From assembly GCA_958296065.1 (NCBI GenBank), contig CATQHX010000059.1, positions 1 to 64,000 of the forward strand: 64,000 nucleotides of DNA, written 5' to 3'. Made by a program: the position numbers and the translations under genes. Below the pieces are notes generated by a model. The model saw only the letters and a list, made by a program, of their open reading frames with translations. It ran no database searches and was not told the origin of the DNA. This DNA comes from Vicinamibacterales bacterium (GTDB lineage Bacteria > Acidobacteriota > Vicinamibacteria > Vicinamibacterales > UBA8438). Below are positions 50,104 through 58,783 of this stretch, piece by piece (the first letter of the stretch is position 1; each line of letters begins with the position of its first letter).

Positions 50104-50287
50104 GGCGGTTTCCTCCTCGTACACGTAAGTGCGCCATGAGTCTGCGCCGTAGAGCGGGCTGACTCATGGACAGGCCCGGTTGGGCGGCAACCGGAGCCCC
50201 AGGCGACGCTTGTCGGGCTATAGCTTATATCGGTTCCGGCACGTACAATGCCACTCTTTCCACGTCCGGGGGAGGCCGGGAACAGCC

Positions 50288-52198
50288 ATGCGACCCATGA
50301 TTTCTCCACAGCAGTCTCGCGACGGCCGAACGCCCGTGTTCGCGGCCCGGCGGCGGGCGATCGTCCTCTGCGCCGGCGTGCTGCTCGCCATCGGCCTGCC
50401 GCTCGGCACGGCAGCCCAATCGGCGGATGCGGACCGCGCCGACTGGCCGCTGTACCGCGGCAACTTCGCGGGTACCGGCTACTCGCCGCTGACCGCCATC
50501 GCCCCGGACAACGTAGCCGGCCTGGAGCGAGCCTGGATCTACGATCTGCGGCGCGTCGCGCCGGATCCCTCCGGGCGGGGACCGAACTCGCAGGCGACGC
50601 CGATCGTGGTCGACGGCGTGATGTACCTGCCGGCGGCGGATCGCGTGGTCGCGTTGCGTCCCGAGACGGGCGAGGAGATCTGGAGCCGTCCGGTGGCCGG
50701 CCGTCCGCCGTCCCGCCGGGGCGTCGCCTACTGGCCTGGCGATGACGAGCATGAGCCGCGTATCCTGTTCACCACCGGTCTCGAGATGCATGCGCTGGAG
50801 GCTGGCACCGGCGCGCCCGCGGCCGGCTTCGGGGACAACGGCACCATCGGCCTCGGCATCCCCTACAACTCCGTGCCGCTCGTCTTCCGGCACGTCGCCG
50901 TGGTCGGCGCGAACACCCCGCCCGGCACCATCGGCGGCATCGGAAACGCCCGCGCCTTCGACGTGCGCAACGGGGCGAGCCTGTGGGAGTTCGACTCGGT
51001 GGCCCAGCCGGGCGACGTCGGGCACGATACATGGGCGGGCGATAGCTGGCAGGGCCGGCTGGGCGCCAACGCGTGGCCGTTTTTCTTCACGGCCGACGCC
51101 GAGCGCGGCCTCATCTACCTGCCGCTAGCATCGCCGATTCCGGGCTACTACGGCGGCGACCGGCCGGGCGCCAATCTCTACGGCAACGCGGTCGTTGCGG
51201 TCGAGGCGGAGACCGGCGAGTACGTCTGGCACTTCCAGACGATCCACCACGATCTGTGGGATGCCGATCCGCCCGCTCCGCCCGCGTTGTTCGACATTCC
51301 GCGCGAGGACGGTGCGATTCCGGCGCTCGGGGTGACCACCAAGTCCGGCTACCTCTACATCCTGAACCGCGAGACCGGCGAGCCGATCTACGGCGTCGAG
51401 GAGCGCGAGGTGGCGGCAAGCGATGTCCCGGGCGAGGCGGCCTACCCGACCCAGCCGATTCCGGTGAAGCCGCCGCCGATGGGGCGCGTGCGCTACGAGG
51501 CGTCCGATCTGGTGACGGCCGAGGACACGACGGCGGAGCACGCCGCCGCGTGCGCCGCGCTGGTCGACAGCCTCGGCGAGATCTACAACGCGGGGCCGTT
51601 CACTCCCTGGGTCTATCGCCCCGCCGGCTCCGCGCCGCGGACCACGCTCAATTTTCCGGGCGGCGTCGGCGGTCCGAACTGGGGCGGCGTCTCGTTCGAC
51701 CCGGGGACCGGCTACGCCTTCGTCTTCTCGATGGACGTCGGCGCCCTCGGCTGGATGGTCGACGCCGCGGACGACGACGCGGTGTCGCCGTACGAGAAGC
51801 AGACGCCGCGGCCGGCCAGCTTCGAGGTCAGCGTGGACGGCGTGCGGATGCCGTGCCAGAAGCCGCCGTGGGGGCAGTTGTTCGCGGTGGACGTCGCGAC
51901 GGGCGACATCGCGTGGCGGCAGACGCTCGGCGTCACCGACACGCTGCCGGCAGGGAAGCGGAATACGGGGCGCCCGGGCCGCGCCGCCGCCATCGCGACG
52001 GCCGGCGGCCTGCTGTTCATCGCGGCGACCGACGACAACCGGTTTCGCGCCCTGGAGGCGGCGACCGGCCGGGAGCTGTGGGCCGACCGGCTCGAGCAGC
52101 GGGGCAACGCCGATCCGATGACCTATCTGGGCGCCGATGGCCGGCAGTACGTGGTGATCGCCGCGACGGATGCCATCGTCGCCTACGCGCTGCCATAG
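50288..52198 (+). CDS. PQQ quinoprotein dehydrogenase (glucose-dehydrogenase-like)
   Basis: 636 residues from ATG 50288. A signal segment (IVLCAGVLLAIGLPLGTAAQ) is followed by a propeller like that of membrane glucose dehydrogenase without its membrane anchor: WPLYRGNFAGTGYSPLTAI, ALRPETGEEIWSRPVAGRPP, GNAVVAVEAETGEYVWHFQT and IHHDLWDADPPAPPALFDIP, then TKSGYLYILNRETGEPIYGV and ALEAATGRELWADRLEQRGN. It precedes a SRPBCC gene by 23 bp and a further PQQ gene, likely one operon. Confidence 0.9.
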   Translation: MRPMISPQQSRDGRTPVFAARRRAIVLCAGVLLAIGLPLGTAAQSADADRADWPLYRGNFAGTGYSPLTAIAPDNVAGLERAWIYDLRRVAPDPSGRGPNSQATPIVVDGVMYLPAADRVVALRPETGEEIWSRPVAGRPPSRRGVAYWPGDDEHEPRILFTTGLEMHALEAGTGAPAAGFGDNGTIGLGIPYNSVPLVFRHVAVVGANTPPGTIGGIGNARAFDVRNGASLWEFDSVAQPGDVGHDTWAGDSWQGRLGANAWPFFFTADAERGLIYLPLASPIPGYYGGDRPGANLYGNAVVAVEAETGEYVWHFQTIHHDLWDADPPAPPALFDIPREDGAIPALGVTTKSGYLYILNRETGEPIYGVEEREVAASDVPGEAAYPTQPIPVKPPPMGRVRYEASDLVTAEDTTAEHAAACAALVDSLGEIYNAGPFTPWVYRPAGSAPRTTLNFPGGVGGPNWGGVSFDPGTGYAFVFSMDVGALGWMVDAADDDAVSPYEKQTPRPASFEVSVDGVRMPCQKPPWGQLFAVDVATGDIAWRQTLGVTDTLPAGKRNTGRPGRAAAIATAGGLLFIAATDDNRFRALEAATGRELWADRLEQRGNADPMTYLGADGRQYVVIAATDAIVAYALP

Positions 52199-52221
52199 CG
52201 ATCGAGAGTCGGAGCCATGCA

Positions 52222-52662
52222 GTGTCGAACATAACCGTCAGCCTGCGGATAGAGGCGCCGGTAGAAGCGGTGTTTCGGACTGTCGCCCACGTCGAGGAGT
52301 TCTCGCGGGCGGTGCCGCACATCCTGCGGGTCGAGTTCTTGTCGGAGGCGAAGGAGGGTGTCGGCGCGCGCTTTCGAGAGACGCGTCGAATAATGGGGAG
52401 CGAGGCGTCGACGGAGCTCGAGGTTACGGAGTACGTGGAGAACGAGCGGGTGCGGATCGTCTCCGAGGCGGGAGGCGCGCTCTGGGACACCGTCTTCACC
52501 GTCGCCGCGGATGGGCGGGGGACGGCGCTGCGAATGACGATGGACGCGGAGCCCCGGACCACGAGCGCCGAGATGATGCTGCCATTCATAATCGGCACGG
52601 TGCGGAAAGCGGTCGAGCAGGACATGGAAGCCGTGAAGGCGTTCTGCGAGCGAGCCGCGTAG
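52222..52662 (+). CDS. SRPBCC/polyketide-cyclase-like protein
   Basis: 146 residues from GTG 52222, with GGAG upstream. NITVSLRIEAPVEAVFRTVA, EFSRAVPHILRVEFLS, GSEASTELEVTEYVENERVR and TALRMTMDAEP outline the SRPBCC (Bet v1-like) fold with its long C-terminal helix. It is cytoplasmic and without a signal peptide. It sits between two PQQ dehydrogenase genes, and its ligand is unknown. Confidence 0.8.
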   Translation: MSNITVSLRIEAPVEAVFRTVAHVEEFSRAVPHILRVEFLSEAKEGVGARFRETRRIMGSEASTELEVTEYVENERVRIVSEAGGALWDTVFTVAADGRGTALRMTMDAEPRTTSAEMMLPFIIGTVRKAVEQDMEAVKAFCERAA

Positions 52663-52699
52663 GCGCCGTTGCCATACGCAGATGGAGAAGGAGGCTGAT

Positions 52700-54454
52700 A
52701 TGTGCAGCTCACCACGTTCGCACGTCGTCCGCGTCGCTCTGGCGGCGGTTCTGATCGCGTTCGGTGCGTCCTCGCCGCACGCGCAGTCGTCCGACGTCTC
52801 CCCGGTCACCGACGCCATGCTCCAGGACCCGGCCCCCGGGGACTGGCTGATGTGGCGGCGGACGCTCGACGGTTGGGGCTACAGCCCCCTGGAACAGATC
52901 GACCGCGAGAACGTCGGACAGCTCCGGATGGTCTGGTCGCGCGGCCTCGGGCCCGGGCTGCAGCAGGGGACGCCGCTCGTCTACGAAGGCGTCATGTACA
53001 TGCCCAACCCGCGCGACGTCATCCAGGCCCTCGACGCCGTCACCGGCGACGTCCGTTGGGAGTACCGCCGCGACCGGCCGGACGATCTCGAAGACTACAT
53101 GCTGGGCGCGCTGACCGACCTCAACCGCAACCTCGCGATCCACGGCACGCACATCATCGACACCAGCGGCGACGACTACGTGTTCGCCCTCGATGCGGCC
53201 ACCGGCGAGCTGGCCTGGGAGACGCAGATTCTCGACTATCGCGTCAACCCCGCCAACCAGAGCTCGGGTCCCATCATCGCCGACGGGAAGATCGTCTCCG
53301 GCCGCGGCTGCACGCCGCGGGGCGGGCCCAACGCCTGCGTCATCGTGGCCCACGATGCGACCACCGGCGAGGAGCTGTGGCGGCGGCGGACGATCCCGGC
53401 CCCGGGCGAGCCGGGGGACGAGAGCTGGGGCGGCGTTCCGTTCGAGGAGCGCAAGCACGTCGGCGCCTGGATGGTGCCGAGCTACGACCCGGAGCTGAAC
53501 CTCGTCTACATCGGGACCTCGGTCACCTCGCCCGCGCCCAAGTTCCTGATCGGCGGGGCGGACCTCAAGCACCTCTACCACAACTCGACGCTGGCCCTCG
53601 ACGCCGATACCGGCGAGATTGTCTGGTACTACCAGCATCTGAACGATAGCTGGGATCTGGATCATCCCTTCGAGCGGCTGCTCGTCGACACCGCGGTGCG
53701 CCCGGACCCCTCCGCCGTCGAGTGGATCAACCCGCGCTTGCAGCCGGGGGAGGAGCGCCGGGTGATGACCGGCATCCCGGGCAAGACCGGCATCGTCTAC
53801 ACGCTCGACCGCGCGACCGGCGAGTTCCTGTGGGCGACCCCGACCATCGCCCAGAACGTCGTCGGCGGCATCGACGGGGCGACCGGAGCCGTGTCCGAGA
53901 ACGCCGAGGTGGTCTTCCGCGCCGAGGGCCAGGAGGTCTTCGCCTGTCCGACCCTGGTCGGCGGCAAGGACTGGGAGGCGGGCGCCTACAGTCCGCTCAC
54001 CAACACCATGTACTTCCCGCTGCGCAACGCCTGCGCGCGCATCATGGCGACCAACGACGGCTCGCTCTACGGCCTGGGCGTCCGCTCGCAGATCGCCCCC
54101 GGCACCGACCAGGTGGGCACCGTGCAGGCGATCTCGGCCGAGACCGGCGCGGTGCTCTGGAAGCACGAGCAGCGGGCGGCGACCAGCTCCCTGGTGGCGA
54201 CCGGCGGCGGCCTGATCTTCGGCGGCGACCACAACGGCCGCCTCCGCGCCTTCGACCACGAGACGGGCGAAGTACTCTGGGAGATCAACCTGGGCTCGCC
54301 GCTCACCGGCTTCCCGATCACCTACGCGGTCGACGGGAAGCAGTACGTGGCGGTCAGCACCGGCCGGTCTCTGACCTCGGGAGCCTTCAACCGCCTGACG
54401 CCGGAGCTGCGGCCGAGCAACGGGAACACGCTGTTCGTGTTCGCGTTGCCTTAA
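52700..54454 (+). CDS. PQQ-dependent alcohol dehydrogenase-like quinoprotein
   Basis: 584 residues from ATG 52700, preceded by GAAGGAGG. Signal peptide, then DWLMWRRTLDGWGYSPLEQI, ALDAVTGDVRWEYRRDRP, ALDAATGELAWETQILDY and ALDADTGEIVWYYQHLNDSW, then DLDHPFERLLVDT and the C-terminal GFPITYAVDGKQYVAVSTGR. It is the third PQQ enzyme of the cluster. An integrase lies directly downstream, so this gene marks the edge of the mobile island. Confidence 0.9.
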   Translation: MCSSPRSHVVRVALAAVLIAFGASSPHAQSSDVSPVTDAMLQDPAPGDWLMWRRTLDGWGYSPLEQIDRENVGQLRMVWSRGLGPGLQQGTPLVYEGVMYMPNPRDVIQALDAVTGDVRWEYRRDRPDDLEDYMLGALTDLNRNLAIHGTHIIDTSGDDYVFALDAATGELAWETQILDYRVNPANQSSGPIIADGKIVSGRGCTPRGGPNACVIVAHDATTGEELWRRRTIPAPGEPGDESWGGVPFEERKHVGAWMVPSYDPELNLVYIGTSVTSPAPKFLIGGADLKHLYHNSTLALDADTGEIVWYYQHLNDSWDLDHPFERLLVDTAVRPDPSAVEWINPRLQPGEERRVMTGIPGKTGIVYTLDRATGEFLWATPTIAQNVVGGIDGATGAVSENAEVVFRAEGQEVFACPTLVGGKDWEAGAYSPLTNTMYFPLRNACARIMATNDGSLYGLGVRSQIAPGTDQVGTVQAISAETGAVLWKHEQRAATSSLVATGGGLIFGGDHNGRLRAFDHETGEVLWEINLGSPLTGFPITYAVDGKQYVAVSTGRSLTSGAFNRLTPELRPSNGNTLFVFALP

Positions 54455-54542
54455 CGCTTGCGTTGGTCCGTGGCAATCCGTATCGGTCCAAACATGCGGA
54501 TTCCAAAGCGTAAATACGGGAAACCCGCCATCCTTGTGGTCC

Positions 54543-54622
54543 GTTCCAGTCCGGGGCGGTCCGCTCCAATCCGGGGGTTGATTGTGGGCGTACCGTGGGT
54601 GTACACTTTTCGGTCGAAGCGG
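54543..54622 (+). repeat. att/arm-like sequence A upstream of the integrase
   Basis: Contains spaced TCCRNNCCAATCC-like units and the direct repeat TGTGGGCGTA/CGTGGGTGTA just before the integrase start. A related version lies at 56430-56512. Such G-rich direct repeats upstream of tyrosine integrases often act as arm or core sites. The role is inferred. Confidence 0.5.
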
Positions 54623-54631
54623 GCTGATGCA

Positions 54632-55819
54632 ATGGAAAGACTGACAGCCAAGCGGGCCGAGACGCTGCGGAAGCCGGGCCGGTATCAGGCGGGCGACACG
54701 GTGTACCTGGTCGTGGCCAAGGGCCGGACGGGCAGGGTAAACAAGCGATGGGTTCAACGGCTTCACGTCCAAGGGAAGCGGCGCGATATCAGCATCGGCA
54801 CGTACCCGGCCGTCACGCTGTCCGAGGCTCGGGAGCGGGCGCACGACAACCGCCTGACGGCGAAGCGGGGCGGCGACCCGTCCGGGCGTGCGTCGACCGT
54901 GCCGACGTTCGCCGACGTGTCCGCCAAGGTCGACCAAGGGAGCCAGTGGCGCGGCCGGACCCGAGAGACGCGGCGGCGGACGCTGACGCGGTACGCGGCG
55001 CGTCTCATGGGTCGACCTGTCGACCAGATCGACCGGGCGGCGGTGCTCGCGGTGCTCGGGCCGGTCTACCGCGACAAGCCCGCGACCGGAAAGCTCTTGC
55101 GCGGTTGGGTCCGGGGCGTGCTCGCCGTGGCGCAAGCTCTCGGACATGTCGACGTGAACGCGGCGGGCGAAGTGATCGACGCGGCGTTGCCGAAGACCCC
55201 GAAGACTCGAGAGCATCGGCGGGCGTTGCCGTACGCGGACGTTCCCGCGGCGCTGGAGGTGGTCGAGGCGTCCGGGGCCGGTCCGGTCGTCAAGGCGGCG
55301 ATTAGCTTCACGGCGCTGACGGCGGTACGGTCCGGCGAGGCTCGCGGCGCGACGTGGGGCGAGGTCGACCTTGAGGCGCGGGAGTGGCGCGTACCGGCAT
55401 CGCGGATGAAGGCGGGGGCGGAACATCGGGTGCCGTTGTCGGATGCGGCTGTGGCCGTGCTGGAGCGCATGAAGGCGCATTCTGACGGCGCGGCCGATTC
55501 GCTGATCTTCCCTGGCGTGGGCGGGCGGCCGCTCAACGGCGACACCTTGATCAAGGCGCTGCGGAGAGCGACCGGAACGGATGCGGACATTCACGGCTTC
55601 CGGTCGAGTTTCCGCACGTGGGCCGCGGAGCGGTCGGGGGCGACAAGGGACGTGGCGGAGATGGCCCTTGCACACGTGGTCGGCGGGGCTGTCGAGCGGA
55701 GTTACGCGCGAAGCGATCTGTTCGACCAGCGGCGCGGGCTGATGGACCGATGGGCCGCGTTCGTGACCGGCCCCGGGGCCGGCGGGACGCCGTCCGCGAG
55801 GTGCTCCACGCCCCGGTAG
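54632..55819 (+). CDS. Tyrosine recombinase / integrase (P4-like)
   Basis: 395 residues from ATG 54632 (MERLTAKRAETLRKPGRY). It has an N-terminal DUF4102-like domain (DTVYLVVAKGRTGRVNKRWV) with a RDISIGTYPAVTLSEARERA stretch, and a catalytic domain with Arg about 233 (ALTAVRSGEARG), HGFRSSFRTW (His about 321) and Tyr about 358 (SYARSDLFDQRR). It is related to the integrase at 2251-3480 but clearly different. It probably inserted the island that follows. Confidence 0.93.
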   Translation: MERLTAKRAETLRKPGRYQAGDTVYLVVAKGRTGRVNKRWVQRLHVQGKRRDISIGTYPAVTLSEARERAHDNRLTAKRGGDPSGRASTVPTFADVSAKVDQGSQWRGRTRETRRRTLTRYAARLMGRPVDQIDRAAVLAVLGPVYRDKPATGKLLRGWVRGVLAVAQALGHVDVNAAGEVIDAALPKTPKTREHRRALPYADVPAALEVVEASGAGPVVKAAISFTALTAVRSGEARGATWGEVDLEAREWRVPASRMKAGAEHRVPLSDAAVAVLERMKAHSDGAADSLIFPGVGGRPLNGDTLIKALRRATGTDADIHGFRSSFRTWAAERSGATRDVAEMALAHVVGGAVERSYARSDLFDQRRGLMDRWAAFVTGPGAGGTPSARCSTPR

Positions 55820-56044
55820 AAGAAGTTGCCCCAGTTGGGTCGTCTCCCGGTCGATGGGGAGCGGCCGCCACAAACGGTGGCCGTGAGGTATTCCGTACAC
55901 CATTCAGGAGTGAATTGCACCGGACCCGTTTGGCCTTTCGCGGACCGATGTCCGCCGATACGATCCTCGCCGTGCTCCGCAACCAGACCGTCGCCTCGCT
56001 GTCCGAGGTAATGGCCACACTCGGCGCCCGCGCCAGCAAGCGTC

Positions 56045-56210
56045 GTTCGCCGGCTGCCGCCCGCGCTGACCGCCGCGATCACCATCCGACGCTTCGGCGG
56101 TCCGGCTTTCACCATCGATGAGCGCACGGCGAGCGGATCGCTTCCGGCCGCTGTGGCCGAGGAGACCGCGGCCGTACTGCGGCGCGATCGGAACGGTGTC
56201 GATCTCGGGC
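56045..56210 (+). pseudogene. TrbB/VirB11-like ATPase remnant
   Basis: One frame reads PPALTAAITIRRFGGPAFTI, then DERTASGSLPAAVAEETAAV and LRRDRN. The trbB-like gene at 60801 has PTAAITICRFGGRAFTIDEL, then TAAGSLPAVVVVEEAGAVLG and RERN at the same place. About 50 codons of the middle of the protein survive. It was part of a conjugation ATPase. Confidence 0.65.
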
Positions 56211-56267
56211 GCCAGCCACGCATTGCCGTGGACGGTCGTCAGCCGCGGGGGTGGTCGACGGTGTCAG

Positions 56268-56315
56268 GCGACAGTGAAAACTGACCCCCCCAGCGACAGT
56301 GAAAACTGACCCCCC
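56268..56315. repeat. Two 23-bp direct repeats, IS21-type end
   Basis: GCGACAGTGAAAACTGACCC, followed by CCC, occurs twice (56268-56290 and 56293-56315, period 25). Multiple terminal copies of such a unit are typical for IS21-family ends. No istA or istB remains nearby, although AAGGGAGGAGTCAGCAG and an ATG follow. Confidence 0.55.
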
Positions 56316-56429
56316 TTGGTCCAAGGGAGGAGTCAGCAGATGACGGCATCCAAGGCCGTCATTCCATCAGAGCTGCTTCCGGAGCGTAATCTGCTGGGTC
56401 TTGCCGTCTTTAAGATCCGTGCCGGTCCG

Positions 56430-56512
56430 AGGCAATCCACAGTAATCCACCCCAATCCGGGACTTGATTTGTGGGTGCATTGCGGGTGTGCTATTTCGGT
56501 TGAAAGCGCTTG
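56430..56512 (+). repeat. att/arm-like sequence B
   Basis: CAATCCGGGACTTGATTTGT, then GGGTG and GCGGGTGTGCTATTTCGGTT, parallel CAATCCGGGGGTTGATTGTG, GGCGT and GTGGGTGTACACTTTTCGGT of sequence A. Identity is roughly 70 % over 68 bp in direct orientation. Together they flank the integrase and a trbB remnant. It overlaps the 3' end of the disrupted nuclease gene. Confidence 0.5.
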
Positions 56513-57056
56513 AATACGGCACCGAATTCAGTGTGAACACACTTACTATACTCACCAGTCTTGAACCGTGCCATCGCTGCTTCGCTTAGTTCTCTGTACT
56601 CGTCGGCGATGATCCTGTTTCTCTTGAATTCGACCTTGTGCTCAGGAACGAACTGACCCCAATAGAAATCATGGAACGAAAGGAAGTTCGTCTCGTCGTG
56701 GCCCAGTTTCTCGCGCAAGCAGTCAACGAACGTGAAGTCGCCGTCGCGGATGTTCTGCACAATGATCTCAATGTCTTCGACGTCTAAGAAGACAACGGGA
56801 CGAATAGACGTGTCTGCCTGAGAAACAAGATTACGGATGCGATGAACGAACCGGTCGACGAGTAGGCCCGAGGCCAGGCCGAATCCGAGAATGGGTTCTA
56901 AGAACACAACGACAGGCCACACGCACCGCACCTTGCGCACGGGAAAGCTGGAGACTTCACGTCGCCTCGGCAATCCAAATGTATTGCGCACATTGGCAGC
57001 AAGCTGGTGAACAGCACGATGGCGTTGATTGCCGAACTTTTCTGAAAGGCCTCTAA
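56491..57056 (-). pseudogene. 3' part of the IS-disrupted PD-(D/E)xK nuclease gene
   Basis: From the insertion point the frame reads GLSEKFGNQRHRAVHQLAAN, VRCVWPVVVFLEPILGFGLA, DTSIRPVVFLDVEDIEIIVQ and SFHDFYWGQFVPEHKVEFKR, ending FKRFQPK and TAG. Removing the IS and one CTAA copy joins it in frame to the 5' part (58784-60021), restoring 599 residues. Function of this half is not recognised. GC content is lower than in the neighbours. Confidence 0.75.
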
Positions 57057-58783
57057 CCCGGACTATTCGTGGCGACCGTGACTCGGCCCCTGGGAGGCGG
57101 CGCCGGAACCGGACTCGGTCACGGACAACGGGGAATGAGCAGTGGGCGGCCATTGGAACGTTCTCAACCGCGCGTGGCAGGTGGTTGAGCGCCGAATGGA
57201 CGTGATGACGGGTGCCGCAGGGGAGGACAGCGCACACTTCCCCCGTTGCGGGCGGTTGGCAGCCTCCGTCAGTCAGCGATGCGGCGCTCGCCGAGCGGCT
57301 ATCCGGCGCGCGCCCCGAGCGCGAACGCGATGTGCCGCCACGCGGCCAAGTCCGGTGTCGCGCGCGGCAGGCGCAGGACGATGCGACGCGCCGAGCGCAC
57401 CACCTGGACGCCGAGCTTCAGCAGCCGGTCGCGCAGCCAGGGCACCTGCGCGCGGGCGCACGCGGTGTCGGCGGCGCGCAACCGCAACTCCTGCATCAGC
57501 ACGTAGGCGGCAGCCGTCAGCAGCACGCGCAACTGATTCGCCGAAAACGCCTGGCAACTCGTGCGGTCGATCTGCAGGGCCTTCAGTTCCTTGATCCGGT
57601 TCTCGGCGTCCCCGCGGGCGCAGTAGACCTTCTCGTAGAGGAAGCGCGGCGTCTGCCGCATGTTGGTCACGACGAAGCGCGGATTGTCCCGCGGCTCGCG
57701 GTCTCGGTGGCGGACGACTTCGGCCTTGATCACGACGCGGCGCGCGTGGTTCCACTTGCCGGCCTGGTACTCGTCGGTCTCGGTGTAGACGTGCTCGGTC
57801 TGTTCGCTGCGCCACGTCCGCGCCCGCGCCACCAGCATGGCCGGCTCGGCATGCCGCAGCAGGACCGCGTTCTTCGCCATCGCGACCACGTAATCGAGCC
57901 GCGGCTGCGCCTCCAGGAAGGCGAAGACCGCCGGGTTGGCGAAGCCCCCGTCGAGCCGAACGAGAATGCGCGCCCGCGGAAACGCCCGGCGCAGCAGCGG
58001 CAGCAACCGCGACAACAGCCCGACCGTCCCCTCGGAGGCGACCGCCTTGCCGTGCCGCAACAGCGCCGCGCACAGATACTGCTCGGATTCGCGGTCGAAG
58101 CTCAGGAAGCCAAGCAGCGGCAGGTAGCACCAGTTGTCGTAGTACCCGTTGAAGAGCGTGTACTGCTGCGCCCCGTGCGTCGGGTCGTCCGTCGGGTCCA
58201 GATCGATCGTGATGCACCGCGCCCGCCCGTCCAGGCGGCGGCGATGCCGCGCGATGACCCGCGTGGCCAACTCGTCCGCCATGCGGTAGAGCGCGCAGCC
58301 GTTGACTGCGTTCTCGAACCGCGACAGCGTCGGCTGCGACGCCAGGCGCTCGCCCGAAACCGGGTCTCTGTCGAGCAGCAGCTTGTGGATGGGGTCGTCG
58401 GCGAGACGGTCGCCATCATTGCAGTCGGGATGGCCGCAGGCGATGCCAAAGATGCGCTGGCCGATCAGGTCCGCGAGCGAGTGCCGGGTCTTGTCCGGCG
58501 CCCGCTTGTCGAACAGACACCCGGCGAACGCCTTGACCAGGCCGTAGATGCGCTCGGCGGCCTTCAGCAGGATCGCCCCGCCGTCGGAACTGGCCTGCTC
58601 CTGGTTGAACTGGGCGAACAGCGGCTTGTCAAACAGTTCCGGGAACAGAACAGTCTGTGGTACAGTGTCGGTTGTCACGCAAGGGCCTCCGTGGTGGCGC
58701 AAGTGGTTGTTAACACTGCACTTGTACCACACGGGGGCCTTTGTGTCTGTACCGGAATCGGAACACGCCACGAATTTTCCGGG
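57057..58783 (-). mobile_element. IS1380-family insertion sequence
   Basis: 1727 bp. The ends are CCCGGACTATTCGTGGCG on the left and, read inward from the right, CCCGGAAAATTCGTGGCG (16 of 18 identical). CTAA flanks both sides (57053-57056 and 58784-58787), a 4-bp target duplication as expected for IS1380. One transposase gene fills most of the element. Clear ends and an intact gene suggest a recent insertion. Confidence 0.93.
57299..58678 (-). CDS. IS1380-family transposase
   Basis: 459 residues from GTG 58678, with GGAGG 7 bases upstream. The family pattern is seen in FAQFNQEQASSDGGAILLKA, ADDPIHKLLLDRDPVSGERL, then ASQPTLSRFEN, ITIDLDPTDDPTHGAQQYTL and FNGYY, ILVRLDGGFANPAVF and CARGDAENRIKELKALQIDR. 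The acidic residues in these segments form the DDE site. The frame is intact. Confidence 0.92.
   Translation of the reverse strand: MTTDTVPQTVLFPELFDKPLFAQFNQEQASSDGGAILLKAAERIYGLVKAFAGCLFDKRAPDKTRHSLADLIGQRIFGIACGHPDCNDGDRLADDPIHKLLLDRDPVSGERLASQPTLSRFENAVNGCALYRMADELATRVIARHRRRLDGRARCITIDLDPTDDPTHGAQQYTLFNGYYDNWCYLPLLGFLSFDRESEQYLCAALLRHGKAVASEGTVGLLSRLLPLLRRAFPRARILVRLDGGFANPAVFAFLEAQPRLDYVVAMAKNAVLLRHAEPAMLVARARTWRSEQTEHVYTETDEYQAGKWNHARRVVIKAEVVRHRDREPRDNPRFVVTNMRQTPRFLYEKVYCARGDAENRIKELKALQIDRTSCQAFSANQLRVLLTAAAYVLMQELRLRAADTACARAQVPWLRDRLLKLGVQVVRSARRIVLRLPRATPDLAAWRHIAFALGARAG

Larger units (their letters stand above)
55820..56490. other. Decayed stretch behind the integrase
   Basis: No intact gene. 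From left to right there is a short protein-like piece at 55948-56043 (MSADTILAVLRNQTVASLSE, then VMATLG), a trbB-like fragment, two IS21-type 23-bp repeats, a hairpin (ATGACGGC with GCCGTCAT, 56340-56362) and att-like sequence B. Confidence 0.5.

Noticed and set aside
52709..55903. 1064-codon antisense frame opposite the PQQ dehydrogenase and integrase
   Set aside because: It spans two well-supported genes; the translation is low-complexity and shadow-like.
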